Origin: Gymnodinialimonas phycosphaerae
Lineage (GTDB): Bacteria; Pseudomonadota; Alphaproteobacteria; Rhodobacterales; Rhodobacteraceae
NCBI RefSeq assembly: GCF_019195455.1
Contig: NZ_JAIMBW010000001.1
Coordinates: forward strand, 372,001-436,000
DNA length: 64,000 nt
Reading direction: 5' to 3'
The notes under the pieces are model-generated. The model did no database searches. It saw nothing but the letters and a program-made list of their open reading frames with translations, and was not told the origin of the DNA. This document shows positions 45,066 to 53,556 of this stretch, in pieces. Within the stretch, counting starts at the first letter, position 1. Each line of letters starts with the position of its first letter. The translations under genes and the position numbers were made by a program.

Positions 45066-46019
45066 ATGGATGATCTGGAACGGATGCCGGAGGTGGCGTT
45101 GGAGTGGCACCGGGCGGGCCGGGGCGCGGTCTTGGCCACCGTGGTGGAGACCTGGGGCTCGGCGCCGAGGGGCGTCGGGGCGCAGTTGGTGGTGTCAAAC
45201 GATGGCGAAATGGCGGGCTCGGTCTCGGGGGGCTGTGTCGAGGGCGCGGTGGTGGTCGAGGCCATAGAGATGGGCGCGGCTGATGCCGGGCGTATGCTGG
45301 AATTCGGAGTGTCGGACGATGAGGCTTTCGCGGTGGGTTTGGCCTGCGGCGGGCGTATCCGTGTGTGGGTGGAGCCGGTCGCGGCGATGGGCGCGCTTCT
45401 GGAGGAGGTCGTGGCTTCCCGAGCGGCGCGCGAGGCGGTGGCCTATTGCGTGAACGTGGAAACGGGCGAGCGCGAGGTAGTGCGAAACGGGCACGCAGAG
45501 CGGTTCCGGGCCGATCAATCGGGGATGGAGGGGGATGTGTTCGTACATATCCACAATCCGCCGTTGCGGATGATCATCGTCGGGGCGGTCCATGTGGCGC
45601 AGGCGCTGGTGCCGATGGCGCGGCTTGCGGGGTACGATCCGGTGATCGTGGACCCTCGACCGGCCTTCGCGGCGGCAGCGCGGTTTCCGGGCGAACGGAT
45701 TGTCGAGGATTGGCCGGACGAGGCGTTGGACGCCCTGGGGCTGGACGCGCGCACTTGCGTTGTGACGCTGACGCACGACCCGAAGCTGGATGACCCGGCG
45801 ATTGAGCGCGCAGTGCGGTCCGACATCTTTTACCTGGGGTGCCTGGGGTCCAAGCGGACCCACGCCAAGCGTGTGGCGCGGTTGCAGGAGGCGGGGTTTC
45901 CCGAGGCCGAGATCGGGCGCATTCACGCACCGGTGGGCCTTGATATCGGATCGCGCGGTCCCGGAGAGATCGCGGTGTCGATCATGGGGCAGGTCACACA
46001 GGTCCTGAGGAAAGGATGA
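45066..46019 (+). CDS. XdhC/CoxF-family molybdenum-hydroxylase maturation factor
   Basis: The 317-aa protein has the XdhC_CoxI N-terminal domain (ATVVETWGSAPRGVGAQLVV, SVSGGCVEGAVVVEA) and a C-terminal Rossmann domain (MIIVGAVHVAQALVPMARL, LTHDPKLDD, YLGCLGSKRTHAKR). XdhC proteins bind the molybdenum cofactor, promote its sulfuration and insert it. GGGAGG lies 8 nt before the ATG at 45066; a GTG at 45048 is possible. The stop overlaps the next gene by 4 nt. Confidence 0.92.
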   Translation: MDDLERMPEVALEWHRAGRGAVLATVVETWGSAPRGVGAQLVVSNDGEMAGSVSGGCVEGAVVVEAIEMGAADAGRMLEFGVSDDEAFAVGLACGGRIRVWVEPVAAMGALLEEVVASRAAREAVAYCVNVETGEREVVRNGHAERFRADQSGMEGDVFVHIHNPPLRMIIVGAVHVAQALVPMARLAGYDPVIVDPRPAFAAAARFPGERIVEDWPDEALDALGLDARTCVVTLTHDPKLDDPAIERAVRSDIFYLGCLGSKRTHAKRVARLQEAGFPEAEIGRIHAPVGLDIGSRGPGEIAVSIMGQVTQVLRKG

Positions 46020-46993
46020 AGTTCGGTCCGGTTCCGGTAGGCGAGGCCGAGGGGGCCATCCTGGCGCATTCCGAGAGGGTCGCGGCGGGGCGAATCCCCA
46101 AGGGGACATGGCTGACGGCAGCGCATATCGCCGATCTGATGGAAGCCGGAGCGACCGAGGTGGTGGTCGCCCGGTTGGCGCCGGGCGACGTCCATGAAGA
46201 TGCGGCGGCGATGCAGATTGCGGAGGCGTTGAGAGGGCCGGGGCTGTTGGCCGATGGCGCCGCGACCGGACGGGTGAACCTGCGGGCACGTGCTGCGGGG
46301 ATCGTGGAGGTGGACGTCCCGGCGATCGAAACGGTTAACCGCGTCAACCCAGCGATCACGGTGGCGACGGTGGCCGCCTGGGCGCGGCTTGGCGCGCGGG
46401 GGCTGGCGGTGACAGTGAAGATCATTCCATTCGCGGTGGCCCAGGAAGATGTGGCGGAGGCCTGCGCACGAGCGCACGCGGCAGTACGGCTGCGAGAGCC
46501 CTCGGTCACATCGGCCACGTTGATTGAAAGCGTGGGCGGTGCCGCGCGCTCGGACAAGGGCCGGGACGCGGTGCAAGTTCGGCTGGATCGGTTTGGCGTT
46601 GCCCTGAGTGAACGGGTGGTCGTGCCCCATGAGGTTGCGGACATTGCGGCGGCCCTGCGCGCCGCGTCGGGGGAGGTGCTGCTGATCCTGACAGGCTCGG
46701 CCACGTCGGATATCGCGGATACCGCGCCTGCGGCTGTACGCGTGGCGGGGGGGCAGGTGCTGCACTACGGAATGCCGGTGGACCCGGGTAATCTGCTTTT
46801 CATCGGGCGGCTTGGCAGCAAGGTTGTCATCGGCTTGCCGGGCTGCGCACGCTCACCCGCGCTGAATGGGGCGGATTGGGTGTTGGAGCGCATGATCTGC
46901 GGCGTCGCCCCAGAAGATATCGATATCCCGGCCATGGGCGTTGGAGGGCTATTGAAAGAGATCCCCAGCCGCCCAAGACCAAGGGAGGGATAG
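46016..46993 (+). CDS. Molybdopterin-binding (MoeA/MogA-like) protein of the cox cluster
   Basis: The 325-aa protein starts with MKFGPVPVGEAEGAILAHS, the signature of proteins that couple a MoeA-like N-terminal part to an MPT-binding domain (about 170-325, with LLILTGSATSDIADTAPAAV). It resembles the MPT-binding half of MocA-like fusions but lacks the nucleotidyltransferase half. It probably hands the cofactor to the CoxL apoprotein. It overlaps the XdhC-type gene (ATGA). Confidence 0.85.
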   Translation: MKFGPVPVGEAEGAILAHSERVAAGRIPKGTWLTAAHIADLMEAGATEVVVARLAPGDVHEDAAAMQIAEALRGPGLLADGAATGRVNLRARAAGIVEVDVPAIETVNRVNPAITVATVAAWARLGARGLAVTVKIIPFAVAQEDVAEACARAHAAVRLREPSVTSATLIESVGGAARSDKGRDAVQVRLDRFGVALSERVVVPHEVADIAAALRAASGEVLLILTGSATSDIADTAPAAVRVAGGQVLHYGMPVDPGNLLFIGRLGSKVVIGLPGCARSPALNGADWVLERMICGVAPEDIDIPAMGVGGLLKEIPSRPRPREG

Positions 46994-47041
46994 GAGATGT
47001 TTCCCAGCGTTTCCTGCACATCGTTGGAAAGGTTGCAGAAA

Positions 47042-47122
47042 ATGCTGCAGTTGCAGCATGCGCAGAGCCGCCGAAAAGGGGTGATTGGAGTGAAACTTTG
47101 GGTTTGTGAATCACCAAATCCG
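47042..47122. promoter_or_regulatory. Two palindromes upstream of coxS
   Basis: ATGCTGCA-GT-TGCAGCAT (47042-47059) is a perfect 8-bp inverted repeat. GTGA-A-TCAC (47106-47114) with flanking GGGTTT/CAAATCC forms a second. Both lie in the 164-nt gap before coxS, 36-116 nt upstream of its ATG, and could bind regulators of the coxSLM genes. Confidence 0.45.
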
Positions 47123-47157
47123 TGCTTGGATGGAGAAAATCACAAAGGGAGGACTCC

Positions 47158-47643
47158 ATGACCCAGGTTACGATGACGGTGAACGGCAAAGCCGTTTCCG
47201 GGGACGTCGAAGGGCGCACGTTACTAAGCGAATTCTTGCGCGAAGGCCAGCGGATGACCGGCACCCATGTGGGCTGCGACACCAGCCAATGTGGCGCCTG
47301 CGTCGTCCATGTGAACGGCGAGGCGGTGAAAAGCTGCACGACGCTGGTGCTGGATATCGACGGGGCCGAGGTCAAGACGATCGAGGGCATGACGAATGCC
47401 GATGGCTCGCTTGGCGTGATCCAGCAGGCATTCCAGGACCATCACGGGCTTCAGTGCGGGTTCTGCACGCCGGGCATGGTGATGTCGGCTGCAGCACTTC
47501 TCAAGGACAATCCCAAGCCGTCCGAGGCCGAGGTGCGTGAGTACCTGGAGGGCAATATCTGCCGCTGCACGGGCTACCACAACATCGTCAAGGCGATCAT
47601 GGCAGCGTCCGGGCAGGATGTGGCGCCGATGGCGGCGGAATAA
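47158..47643 (+). CDS. coxS: CO dehydrogenase-type small subunit, 2x[2Fe-2S]
   Basis: The 161-aa protein carries electrons from the molybdenum site to FAD. Plant-type cluster ligands are C40, C45, C48 and C60 ([11 protein letters not shown]); the second cluster uses C100, C103, C135 and C137 ([12 protein letters not shown]). GGGAGGA precedes the ATG at 47158. It is first in the order coxS-coxL-coxM, which is typical of form II clusters. Confidence 0.96.
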   Translation: MTQVTMTVNGKAVSGDVEGRTLLSEFLREGQRMTGTHVGCDTSQCGACVVHVNGEAVKSCTTLVLDIDGAEVKTIEGMTNADGSLGVIQQAFQDHHGLQCGFCTPGMVMSAAALLKDNPKPSEAEVREYLEGNICRCTGYHNIVKAIMAASGQDVAPMAAE

Positions 47644-47675
47644 AAACTGGCGTGTGCCCGCAAGGGCAGGCGGTT

Positions 47676-47710
47676 GGAATTGCATATCTGAGGAACAAGG
47701 ATGGGGCGGG
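47676..47710 (+). repeat. Dispersed extragenic element between coxS and coxL
   Basis: GGAATTGCATATCTGAGGAA, then CAAGGATGGGGCGGG, preceded by a CCCG-CAA-GGGC-like stem at 47,657-47,667. The GGAACAaGGATGGGGCGGG core matches the copies at 44,997 and 50,193. Confidence 0.5.
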
Positions 47711-47774
47711 AGGCCCTGTCGACCCGGAGCGCTCCCTATGGTGGTGAGCGGCGGGGGTGAAAGGGAGAACGATC

Positions 47775-50141
47775 ATGCCCAAAGATCATGGCATTGGTGC
47801 AAGTAGCAAGCGGCGCGAGGATGTTCGGTTTCTGACCGGGCAGGGGCGCTATACGGACGACATCAACCTGCACGGGCAGGCCTATGTGTACTTCCTGCGC
47901 TCGGACGTGGCGCACGGTCGGTTAAACAACGTGGACACCAGCGCGGCGGCAGCCATGCCCGGTGTGGTGCGCATTTTCACCGGTGCGGATTTCGAAGGCG
48001 TGGGCGGTGTGCCTTGCGGTTGGCAGATCACCGACAAGCACGGCGAGCCGATGCAGGAACCCGCGCATCCGGTGCTGGCCCAGGGCAAGGTGCGCTACGT
48101 GGGCGACGCGATTGCCGCCGTGGTGGCCGACAGCCTGGAGCAGGCGCGCAATGCGGCCGAAGCGATCGTGCTGGACATCGAAGAACTTCCGGCTGTAGTG
48201 GACATGAAGGAGGCCGTCAAGGACGGCGCCACCAAGGTTCACGACGATCTGACATCGAACCTTTGCTACGATTGGGGCTTCGTGGAAGAGAACAAGCCCG
48301 CCGTGGATGCCGCCTTCGAGGCGGCGGCCCATGTCACGACGCTGGAGTTGGTGAACAACCGCCTGTCGCCGAACCCGATGGAGCCTCGGGTCGCCGTGGG
48401 GGATTACAATCAGGGCACCGATGACAGCACGCTCTACACGACCTCGCAAAACCCCCACGTAATCCGCTTGCTGATGGGGGCCTTCGTGCTTGGCATCCCC
48501 GAACACAAGCTGCGCGTTGTGGCGCCCGATGTGGGGGGCGGATTTGGCTCCAAAATCTTCCACTATGTGGAAGAAGCGTTCTGCACCTTTGCCGCCAAGG
48601 CCTGCCGTCGCCCCGTGAAGTGGACATCCTCGCGCAGTGAGGCGTTCATCACCGACGCCCATGGCCGCGATCACGTCACCAAGATCGAGCTGGCGCTGGA
48701 TGCGGACAACAACTTCACCGGCATTCGCACCGATACCTACGCCAACATGGGCGCGTATCTGTCGACCTTTGCGCCGTCCATCCCCACGTGGCTGCACGGC
48801 ACGCTGATGGCGGGCAACTACAAGACGCCCAACATCTACGTGAACGTGAAGGCCGTTTTCACCAACACGGTGCCCGTCGACGCCTATCGCGGCGCAGGAC
48901 GCCCGGAGGCGACGTACCAGCTGGAGCGGGTGATCGACAAGGCGGCGCGGGAATTGGGCGTCGACCCGATCGAGCTGCGCCGTCAGAACTTCATCACCGA
49001 GTTCCCCTACGCCACCCCGGTGGCGGTGGAATATGACACCGGCGATTATGAAGGCACGATGACCAAGCTCTTGGAGATGATCGACCGTGACGGCTTTGAA
49101 GCCCGGCGCGCGGAATCCGCCAAGAACGGCAAGCTGCGCGGGCTTGGCGTGAACTGCTATATCGAGGCCTGCGGGATCGCGCCGTCGGCCTTGGTGGGGC
49201 AGTTGGGCGCGCGGGCTGGTTTGTACGAGAGCGCCACCGTGCGTGTGAACGCCACGGGCGGTCTGGTCGTAATGACCGGGTCGCACAGCCACGGGCAGGG
49301 GCATGAGACGTCCTTTGCTCAGGTCGTGGCCGACATGATCGGTATTCCCGAGGACCAGGTGGAAATCGTCCACGGGGACACGGCGAATACGCCGATGGGT
49401 ATGGGCACTTATGGATCCCGCTCCATTGCCGTCGGCGGCTCGGCCATGGTGCGCGCGACAGAGAAGATCATCGCCAAGGCCAAGAAGATCGCGGCTCACC
49501 TGCTGGAAGCCGGTGAAGGCGATATCGAGTTGAAGGACGGCGCATTCAGCGTCGCGGGCACCGATAAATCAGTCGCTTGGGGCGATGTGACGCTGGCCGC
49601 TTACGTGCCGCACAACTACCCGCTGGAAGAGATCGAGCCCGGCCTGGAAGAGACCGCATTCTACGACCCCAACAACTTCACCTACCCCTCGGGCGCTTAT
49701 GCCTGCGAAGTTGAAGTGGACCCCGATACCGGCAAAGTCACCGTATGTTCCTTCGCGGCGGCGGATGATTTCGGCAACGTAATCAACCCGATGATCGTGG
49801 AAGGTCAGGTCCATGGCGGGATTGCGCAAGGGATCGGTCAAGCGCTGTTGGAGAACGTCAGCTACGACGAAAACGGCCAGCTTTTGTCAGCAAGCTACAT
49901 GGATTACACCATGCCACGCGCCGATGATGTGCCGATGTTCCAGGTGGATCACTCCAGCCAGACGCCGTGCACGCATAACCCATTGGGCGTGAAGGGCTGT
50001 GGCGAGGCGGGTGCGATCGGATCGCCGCCCTCCATCGTGAACGCGGTCGTGGACGCGCTGCAACGGGCCGGCCACACCAAAGTCACCCATATCGATATGC
50101 CGCTGACGCCCTCGCGCGTATGGGCGGCGATGCAGGGGTGA
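47775..50141 (+). CDS. coxL: Form II CO dehydrogenase-type molybdenum hydroxylase, large subunit
   Basis: The 788-aa subunit binds the molybdopterin cytosine dinucleotide cofactor. Its active-site loop reads AYRGAGR (370-376), the form II signature; form I enzymes have AYRCSFR, where the Cys holds the copper ion of the CO-oxidising [CuSMoO2] centre. The Cys position is Gly373 here. The catalytic Glu is in GCGEAGAIG near the C-terminus, and GGGFGSK (254-260) is conserved. Form II proteins have been linked to poor or no CO oxidation in roseobacters, so the physiological substrate is open. Confidence 0.95.
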   Translation: MPKDHGIGASSKRREDVRFLTGQGRYTDDINLHGQAYVYFLRSDVAHGRLNNVDTSAAAAMPGVVRIFTGADFEGVGGVPCGWQITDKHGEPMQEPAHPVLAQGKVRYVGDAIAAVVADSLEQARNAAEAIVLDIEELPAVVDMKEAVKDGATKVHDDLTSNLCYDWGFVEENKPAVDAAFEAAAHVTTLELVNNRLSPNPMEPRVAVGDYNQGTDDSTLYTTSQNPHVIRLLMGAFVLGIPEHKLRVVAPDVGGGFGSKIFHYVEEAFCTFAAKACRRPVKWTSSRSEAFITDAHGRDHVTKIELALDADNNFTGIRTDTYANMGAYLSTFAPSIPTWLHGTLMAGNYKTPNIYVNVKAVFTNTVPVDAYRGAGRPEATYQLERVIDKAARELGVDPIELRRQNFITEFPYATPVAVEYDTGDYEGTMTKLLEMIDRDGFEARRAESAKNGKLRGLGVNCYIEACGIAPSALVGQLGARAGLYESATVRVNATGGLVVMTGSHSHGQGHETSFAQVVADMIGIPEDQVEIVHGDTANTPMGMGTYGSRSIAVGGSAMVRATEKIIAKAKKIAAHLLEAGEGDIELKDGAFSVAGTDKSVAWGDVTLAAYVPHNYPLEEIEPGLEETAFYDPNNFTYPSGAYACEVEVDPDTGKVTVCSFAAADDFGNVINPMIVEGQVHGGIAQGIGQALLENVSYDENGQLLSASYMDYTMPRADDVPMFQVDHSSQTPCTHNPLGVKGCGEAGAIGSPPSIVNAVVDALQRAGHTKVTHIDMPLTPSRVWAAMQG

Positions 50142-50156
50142 GCAATACGGTCGGCG

Positions 50157-50211
50157 CCGGGGGGCCAGCCCCCCGGACCCCCCGGGATATTTAGAGAACA
50201 GGGAAGGGGCG
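50157..50211 (+). repeat. Dispersed extragenic element between coxL and coxM
   Basis: A hairpin CCGGGGGG-CCAG-CCCCCCGG (50157-50176) is followed by CCGGGATATTTAGAGAACAG, then GGAAGGGGCG. It shares GATATTT and the GAAC-GGGAAGGGGCG block with the copy between gap and pgk. Confidence 0.65.
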
Positions 50212-50230
50212 ACCCTTCACGGAGGTCAAC

Positions 50231-51016
50231 ATGTACAACTTCGAATTCACCAAACCCACAACCATCGCAGATGCGGTATCGGCGCTCGCGCAGGAGGAGG
50301 CGCAAGCGCTGGGTGGGGGGCAGACGCTGCTCCCCACCATGAAACAACGGCTGGCACAGATGGACGTTCTGGTCAGCCTTAACGGCATCTCCGATATGGT
50401 CGGGATCTGTGGCGACGACGATGGCCGTGTCTGTATCGGCGGCGCGACGACGCACGCGGCGGTGGCCGCGGACGGGCGCTATCCGGGGCTGGCCTCGCTG
50501 GCGGGGCGCATTGGCGATCCGGCGGTGCGCAATCGTGGGACCATCGGCGGCTCTCTGGCCAATAACGACCCATCGGCCTGCTACCCTGCGGCGGCGCTTG
50601 CGTCGAATGCGACCATCGTGACCAACACCCGCGAGATCGCTGCCGATGACTACTTCCAAGGCATGTTCGAGACCGCGTTGGAGGATGGAGAGATCATCAC
50701 CGAGGTGCGCTTCCCGGTCCCCGAGGCGTCGAACTACCAGAAATTCGTGCAGCCGGCCTCTCGATTTGCGCTGGTTGGAGTCTTCGTGGCCAAGTTCAGC
50801 GACGGGGTGCGCGTGGCCGTCACCGGGGCGTCCAGTGACGGCGTGTTCCGCTGGGCCGAGGCGGAAGCGGCGCTTTCGGGCGATTTCTCCAAGGCGGCGG
50901 TTGATGCGCTGGCGGTTCCAGAGGGTGACATGATCGCCGATTTGCATGGCACGGCCGCGTACCGGGCGCATCTGGTCAAGGTCCTGACGGGGCGTGCGGT
51001 CGAAGCGGCCGCCTAG
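50231..51016 (+). CDS. coxM: CO dehydrogenase-type medium subunit, FAD-binding
   Basis: The 261-aa flavoprotein passes electrons from CoxS to the acceptor. FAD contacts are in ALGGGQTLLPTMKQR and TIGGSLANNDPSACYPAA. The C-terminal CO_deh_flav_C domain covers about 170-258. CGGAGG precedes the ATG. It is the last of the three structural subunits. Confidence 0.95.
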   Translation: MYNFEFTKPTTIADAVSALAQEEAQALGGGQTLLPTMKQRLAQMDVLVSLNGISDMVGICGDDDGRVCIGGATTHAAVAADGRYPGLASLAGRIGDPAVRNRGTIGGSLANNDPSACYPAAALASNATIVTNTREIAADDYFQGMFETALEDGEIITEVRFPVPEASNYQKFVQPASRFALVGVFVAKFSDGVRVAVTGASSDGVFRWAEAEAALSGDFSKAAVDALAVPEGDMIADLHGTAAYRAHLVKVLTGRAVEAAA

Positions 51017-51019
51017 GCA

Positions 51020-51574
51020 TTGGCCCTGAGCGAACGCGAAAAACGGGATCAAGGCGCGTGGTACACCTGCCTTGATCCAGAGCTTGGCGCGATGCGTGAC
51101 ACGGCGCGCGCCGCTTGTTTTCAGCACAACACCACCCCTCCAGACGCACGGGGCGCCCTATCGCCCTTGCTGGCGGCCCTGTTGGCAGAGGTCGGCGCGG
51201 GGGCGTTGATGGAGGCGCCGTTTCACTGCGCCTACGGGCACAACATCGCCCTGGGCCGGAACGTGTACCTTAACGCGGGCTGCGTCATCCTGGATACGGG
51301 CCCGGTGTCCATTGGCGACGGCGCGATGCTTGGCCCGGCGGTGCAGATCTACTGCGCCGATCACCACCGCGACGTCACGAAGCGCGCGGCGGGCATGGAA
51401 CGGGCTTTGCCGGTCACCTTGGGGCGCGATGTATGGGTCGGGGGCGGGGCGATCATTTTGCCGGGCGTCACCGTCGGAGATGGCGCGATCATCGGCGCGG
51501 GCGCAGTTGTCACGCAAGACGTGGCGGCGGGCACAACGGTTGTCGGCAATCCGGCTCGGGCGATCTCGACTTAA
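51020..51574 (+). CDS. Maltose/galactoside O-acetyltransferase-type left-handed beta-helix protein
   Basis: The 184-aa protein has an N-terminal Mac domain (SEREKRDQGAWYTCLDPELGAMR) and hexapeptide repeats from about 70 (NIALGRNVYLNAGCVILD, VGGGAIILPGVTVGDGAIIGAG). The catalytic His is in IYCADHHRD. It transfers acetyl from acetyl-CoA to a sugar or other hydroxyl. The only plausible start is TTG at 51020, 3 nt after the coxM stop. Its relation to the cox cluster is by position only. Confidence 0.88.
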   Translation: MALSEREKRDQGAWYTCLDPELGAMRDTARAACFQHNTTPPDARGALSPLLAALLAEVGAGALMEAPFHCAYGHNIALGRNVYLNAGCVILDTGPVSIGDGAMLGPAVQIYCADHHRDVTKRAAGMERALPVTLGRDVWVGGGAIILPGVTVGDGAIIGAGAVVTQDVAAGTTVVGNPARAIST

Positions 51575-51604
51575 CGGCGGGATGGCCCTGGCGGTCAATT
51601 GGCC

Positions 51605-51865
51605 CTAGCGGTGGGACGGCAAGAAACTCTCGTCCACGATGTCGACGTCAATCGGCAGAATGACCCCGACGGTAAGGGCATCATCCCCGATCCCGAACGA
51701 GATCGTGGCCTCGGCCTCTATCCCCAGATAGGGGGTGACGCCGGTTTCGCTGCCCGACGACGTGCCGAACAGGCCCATACTGACGGTGCCGGAAAAACCC
51801 ATGTCGATGGCGAAGACGGGGGATGCGACCAGAGCGAGGGCAAGGGAGAAAGAAGCAGTCTTCAT
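51605..51865 (-). CDS. Small secreted beta-rich protein, porin-like
   Basis: The 86-aa precursor has a signal peptide (MKTASFSLALALVASPVFA). The remainder alternates hydrophobic and polar residues (MGFSGTVSMGLFG, GIEAEATISFGIG), like strands of an outer-membrane barrel, but it is too short for a porin. It may be a small beta-hairpin protein or a truncated porin. Imperfect TGGCCC-containing repeats lie on both sides of it (51584-51613 and 51881-51958). Confidence 0.55.
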   Translation of the reverse strand: MKTASFSLALALVASPVFAIDMGFSGTVSMGLFGTSSGSETGVTPYLGIEAEATISFGIGDDALTVGVILPIDVDIVDESFLPSHR

Positions 51866-51880
51866 CTTGATGACTTTCGC

Positions 51881-51958
51881 CTGATCGTGTGGCTCTGGAT
51901 CGTGTGGCCCTTGACCGTTTGGCCCTTGACCGTTGTTTGGCCCTGGATCGTGTGGGGG
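51881..51958. repeat. Imperfect 15-bp tandem repeats upstream of the small secreted-protein gene
   Basis: Five units lie head to tail: two of TGATCGTGTGGCTC type (51881-51910), two of TTGACCGTTTGGCCC type (51911-51943, the second with a 3-nt insertion), and TGGATCGTGTGGGGG (51944-51958). They occupy most of the space between infC's terminator and the small gene. Confidence 0.8.
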
Positions 51959-51985
51959 ACCCGCGCCTTATCCGGCGCAGGTCCC
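51956..51985 (-). terminator. Probable terminator of infC
   Basis: An imperfect 12-bp stem GGGACCcGCGCC / GGCGCaGGTCCC with loop TTATCC lies 7 nt beyond the infC stop on the minus strand. A U-tract is not evident, so efficiency is uncertain. Confidence 0.55.
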
Positions 51986-51991
51986 GAAGCG

Positions 51992-52537
51992 TTACTTGGT
52001 GACCGGGTTGATCATCATGACCATCTGGCGGCCTTCCATACGGGGCATGGATTCGATCTTGCCGATGCCCTCGATCTCGTCGACGACCTTTTCCAGCATC
52101 TCGCGGCCCAGGTTCTGGTGCGCCATCTCACGTCCCCGGAACCGCAGGGTCACTTTGACCTTGTCGCCGTTCTCCAGGAACTTCTTGGCATCTGTCACCT
52201 TCCGCTCGAAATCGTGGTTGTCCGTTCCCGGACGCATCTTGATCTCTTTGATTTCAATGGTCTTTTGCTTTTTTCGAGCCTCGGCCTCTCGCTTCTGAGT
52301 CTCGTATTTGAACTTGCCGAAGTCCATGATCTTACACACGGGCGGATCGGCGTTCGGAGAAATTTCAACAAGATCCAGGTCGGCCTCGGCGGCCAGATCC
52401 ATGGCGCGCTCGGGCGTCACGACGCCGAGGTTTTCACCTTCCGCGCCAATCAGGCGAACACTGTCAGAGCGAATTCGGTCATTTACGCGGGGGCCGGTAT
52501 CACGTTGCGGCGGCGCGTTATGGGGTCTGCGGGCTAT
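51992..52537 (-). CDS. infC: Translation initiation factor IF-3
   Basis: IF-3 binds the 30S subunit and checks start codon and initiator tRNA. The 181-aa protein has the N-domain ([39 protein letters not shown]) and C-domain ([28 protein letters not shown]). No ATG, GTG or TTG lies at the family start. An ATA codon at 52537 precedes [19 protein letters not shown] and has AAAAGGA 8 nt upstream. E. coli infC uses AUU, which lets IF-3 repress its own synthesis; ATA here would serve the same purpose. A TTG at 52603 is the alternative. Confidence 0.93.
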   Translation of the reverse strand: MARRPHNAPPQRDTGPRVNDRIRSDSVRLIGAEGENLGVVTPERAMDLAAEADLDLVEISPNADPPVCKIMDFGKFKYETQKREAEARKKQKTIEIKEIKMRPGTDNHDFERKVTDAKKFLENGDKVKVTLRFRGREMAHQNLGREMLEKVVDEIEGIGKIESMPRMEGRQMVMMINPVTK

Positions 52538-52723
52538 GGCGTTTGTCCTTTTGTAGCCTTCAAGTCGATGTTGAAAGATATCCTTCACGGGCCTGTTCTT
52601 CAAGGCGGATATCGGCCCAAACGGGGTTTATGGGGAATGAATTGCGAACTGTGCCATTGCGCGGGGCGGACGTGCGCGGTATGCGCCAAGCGTTAATTTT
52701 GAATGACCCAGTGGGGAACTGAC

Positions 52724-53458
52724 ATGAGTCGTGCTTTTATTATTATCGTGATTCTCGCAGCCCTTGGCGTGGGCGGCTACTTCCTGACGCGGGGCGATGT
52801 GCCCTCCGTAGAGGAGGCCGTCGAGGCCATTGGCGACGCAGCCGGTGACGTAGCGGATTCTGCGGGCGACGTCGTGGAAGGCGCTGCCGAGGCCGTTGAA
52901 GGCGCCGTTGAAGAGGTGACCGGTGCTGCAGATGAGGCCGCTGATGAGGCTGCCGCAGCCGCTGCTGCCGCTGAAGCAGAGGCCGCAGAAGCCGCCGCCG
53001 CCGTTGAAGCAGAAGCTGCCGCCGCTGCTGAAGCCGCAGAGGCCGCCGCTGCTGAAGCTGCCGCCGCTGTTGAGGCCGAGGCTGCCGCAGCCGCTGCCGC
53101 CGCAGAAGAAGCCGCCGCTGCTGCCGAAGCGGAAGCTGCCGCTGCCGCTGCTGCCGCCGAAGAAGCGACGGAAGCCGCTGCTGAGGCCGTGGATGACGCA
53201 GTGCAAGCCGCTGAGGGTGCTGATGAGGCCGCCGAAGCTGCCGCCGCCGCAGAAGCCGCTGCCGAGGCTCCCAACCTGGCCGACGTCTTTTCGGCCGACG
53301 GCTTCGACATGGACGCCGCCTTGGCTGCCGTCGAGAACGCCGACATCTCTGCACCGGTGCGCCTGGCTGTAACGACCGCCCTTGAGGGCGCCCGTGACAA
53401 CCCCGAGCTTCTGGGCTCCGCCCTTGAAGCGGCCCGCGCGGCGCTTGGCCTCGAATAA
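52724..53458 (+). CDS. Ala/Glu-rich membrane-anchored coiled-coil protein
   Basis: The 244-aa protein has one N-terminal membrane helix (MSRAFIIIVILAALGVGGYF), a Val/Glu/Asp-rich region (30-70), about 120 residues of almost pure Ala and Glu built from short DNA repeats of GCCGCTGCTGAAGC type, and a conserved-looking C-terminal domain (about 185-244, DVFSADGFDMDAALAAVENADIS). This topology recalls TolA: anchor, long helix, small domain. No homology is claimed. GGGGAA lies before the ATG at 52724. It ends at a strong terminator. Confidence 0.75.
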   Translation: MSRAFIIIVILAALGVGGYFLTRGDVPSVEEAVEAIGDAAGDVADSAGDVVEGAAEAVEGAVEEVTGAADEAADEAAAAAAAAEAEAAEAAAAVEAEAAAAAEAAEAAAAEAAAAVEAEAAAAAAAAEEAAAAAEAEAAAAAAAAEEATEAAAEAVDDAVQAAEGADEAAEAAAAAEAAAEAPNLADVFSADGFDMDAALAAVENADISAPVRLAVTTALEGARDNPELLGSALEAARAALGLE

Positions 53459-53485
53459 GCCAAACGCCCATCGATGAGACAAAAG

Positions 53486-53513
53486 AACCCCCGCTGATCC
53501 AGCGGGGGTTTTT
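53486..53513 (+). terminator. Rho-independent terminator after the Ala/Glu-rich gene
   Basis: A perfect 10-bp stem AACCCCCGCT / AGCGGGGGTT with loop GATCC is followed by TTT, 27 nt after the stop. Confidence 0.92.
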
Positions 53514-53556
53514 CTATGTCTGACAGACACCTGTGAGGTGATGTTAAAGTGATGCT

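Noticed and set aside
47922-49499. 525-codon minus-strand open frame inside coxL
   Set aside because: It lies fully antisense to a strongly conserved coxL and has shadow composition.
52628-53530. Gly/Ser/Cys-rich minus-strand frame that looks like a repeat protein
   Set aside because: It is the complement of the Ala/Glu repeats of the gene at 52724-53458, which has the ribosome site, signal anchor and terminator.
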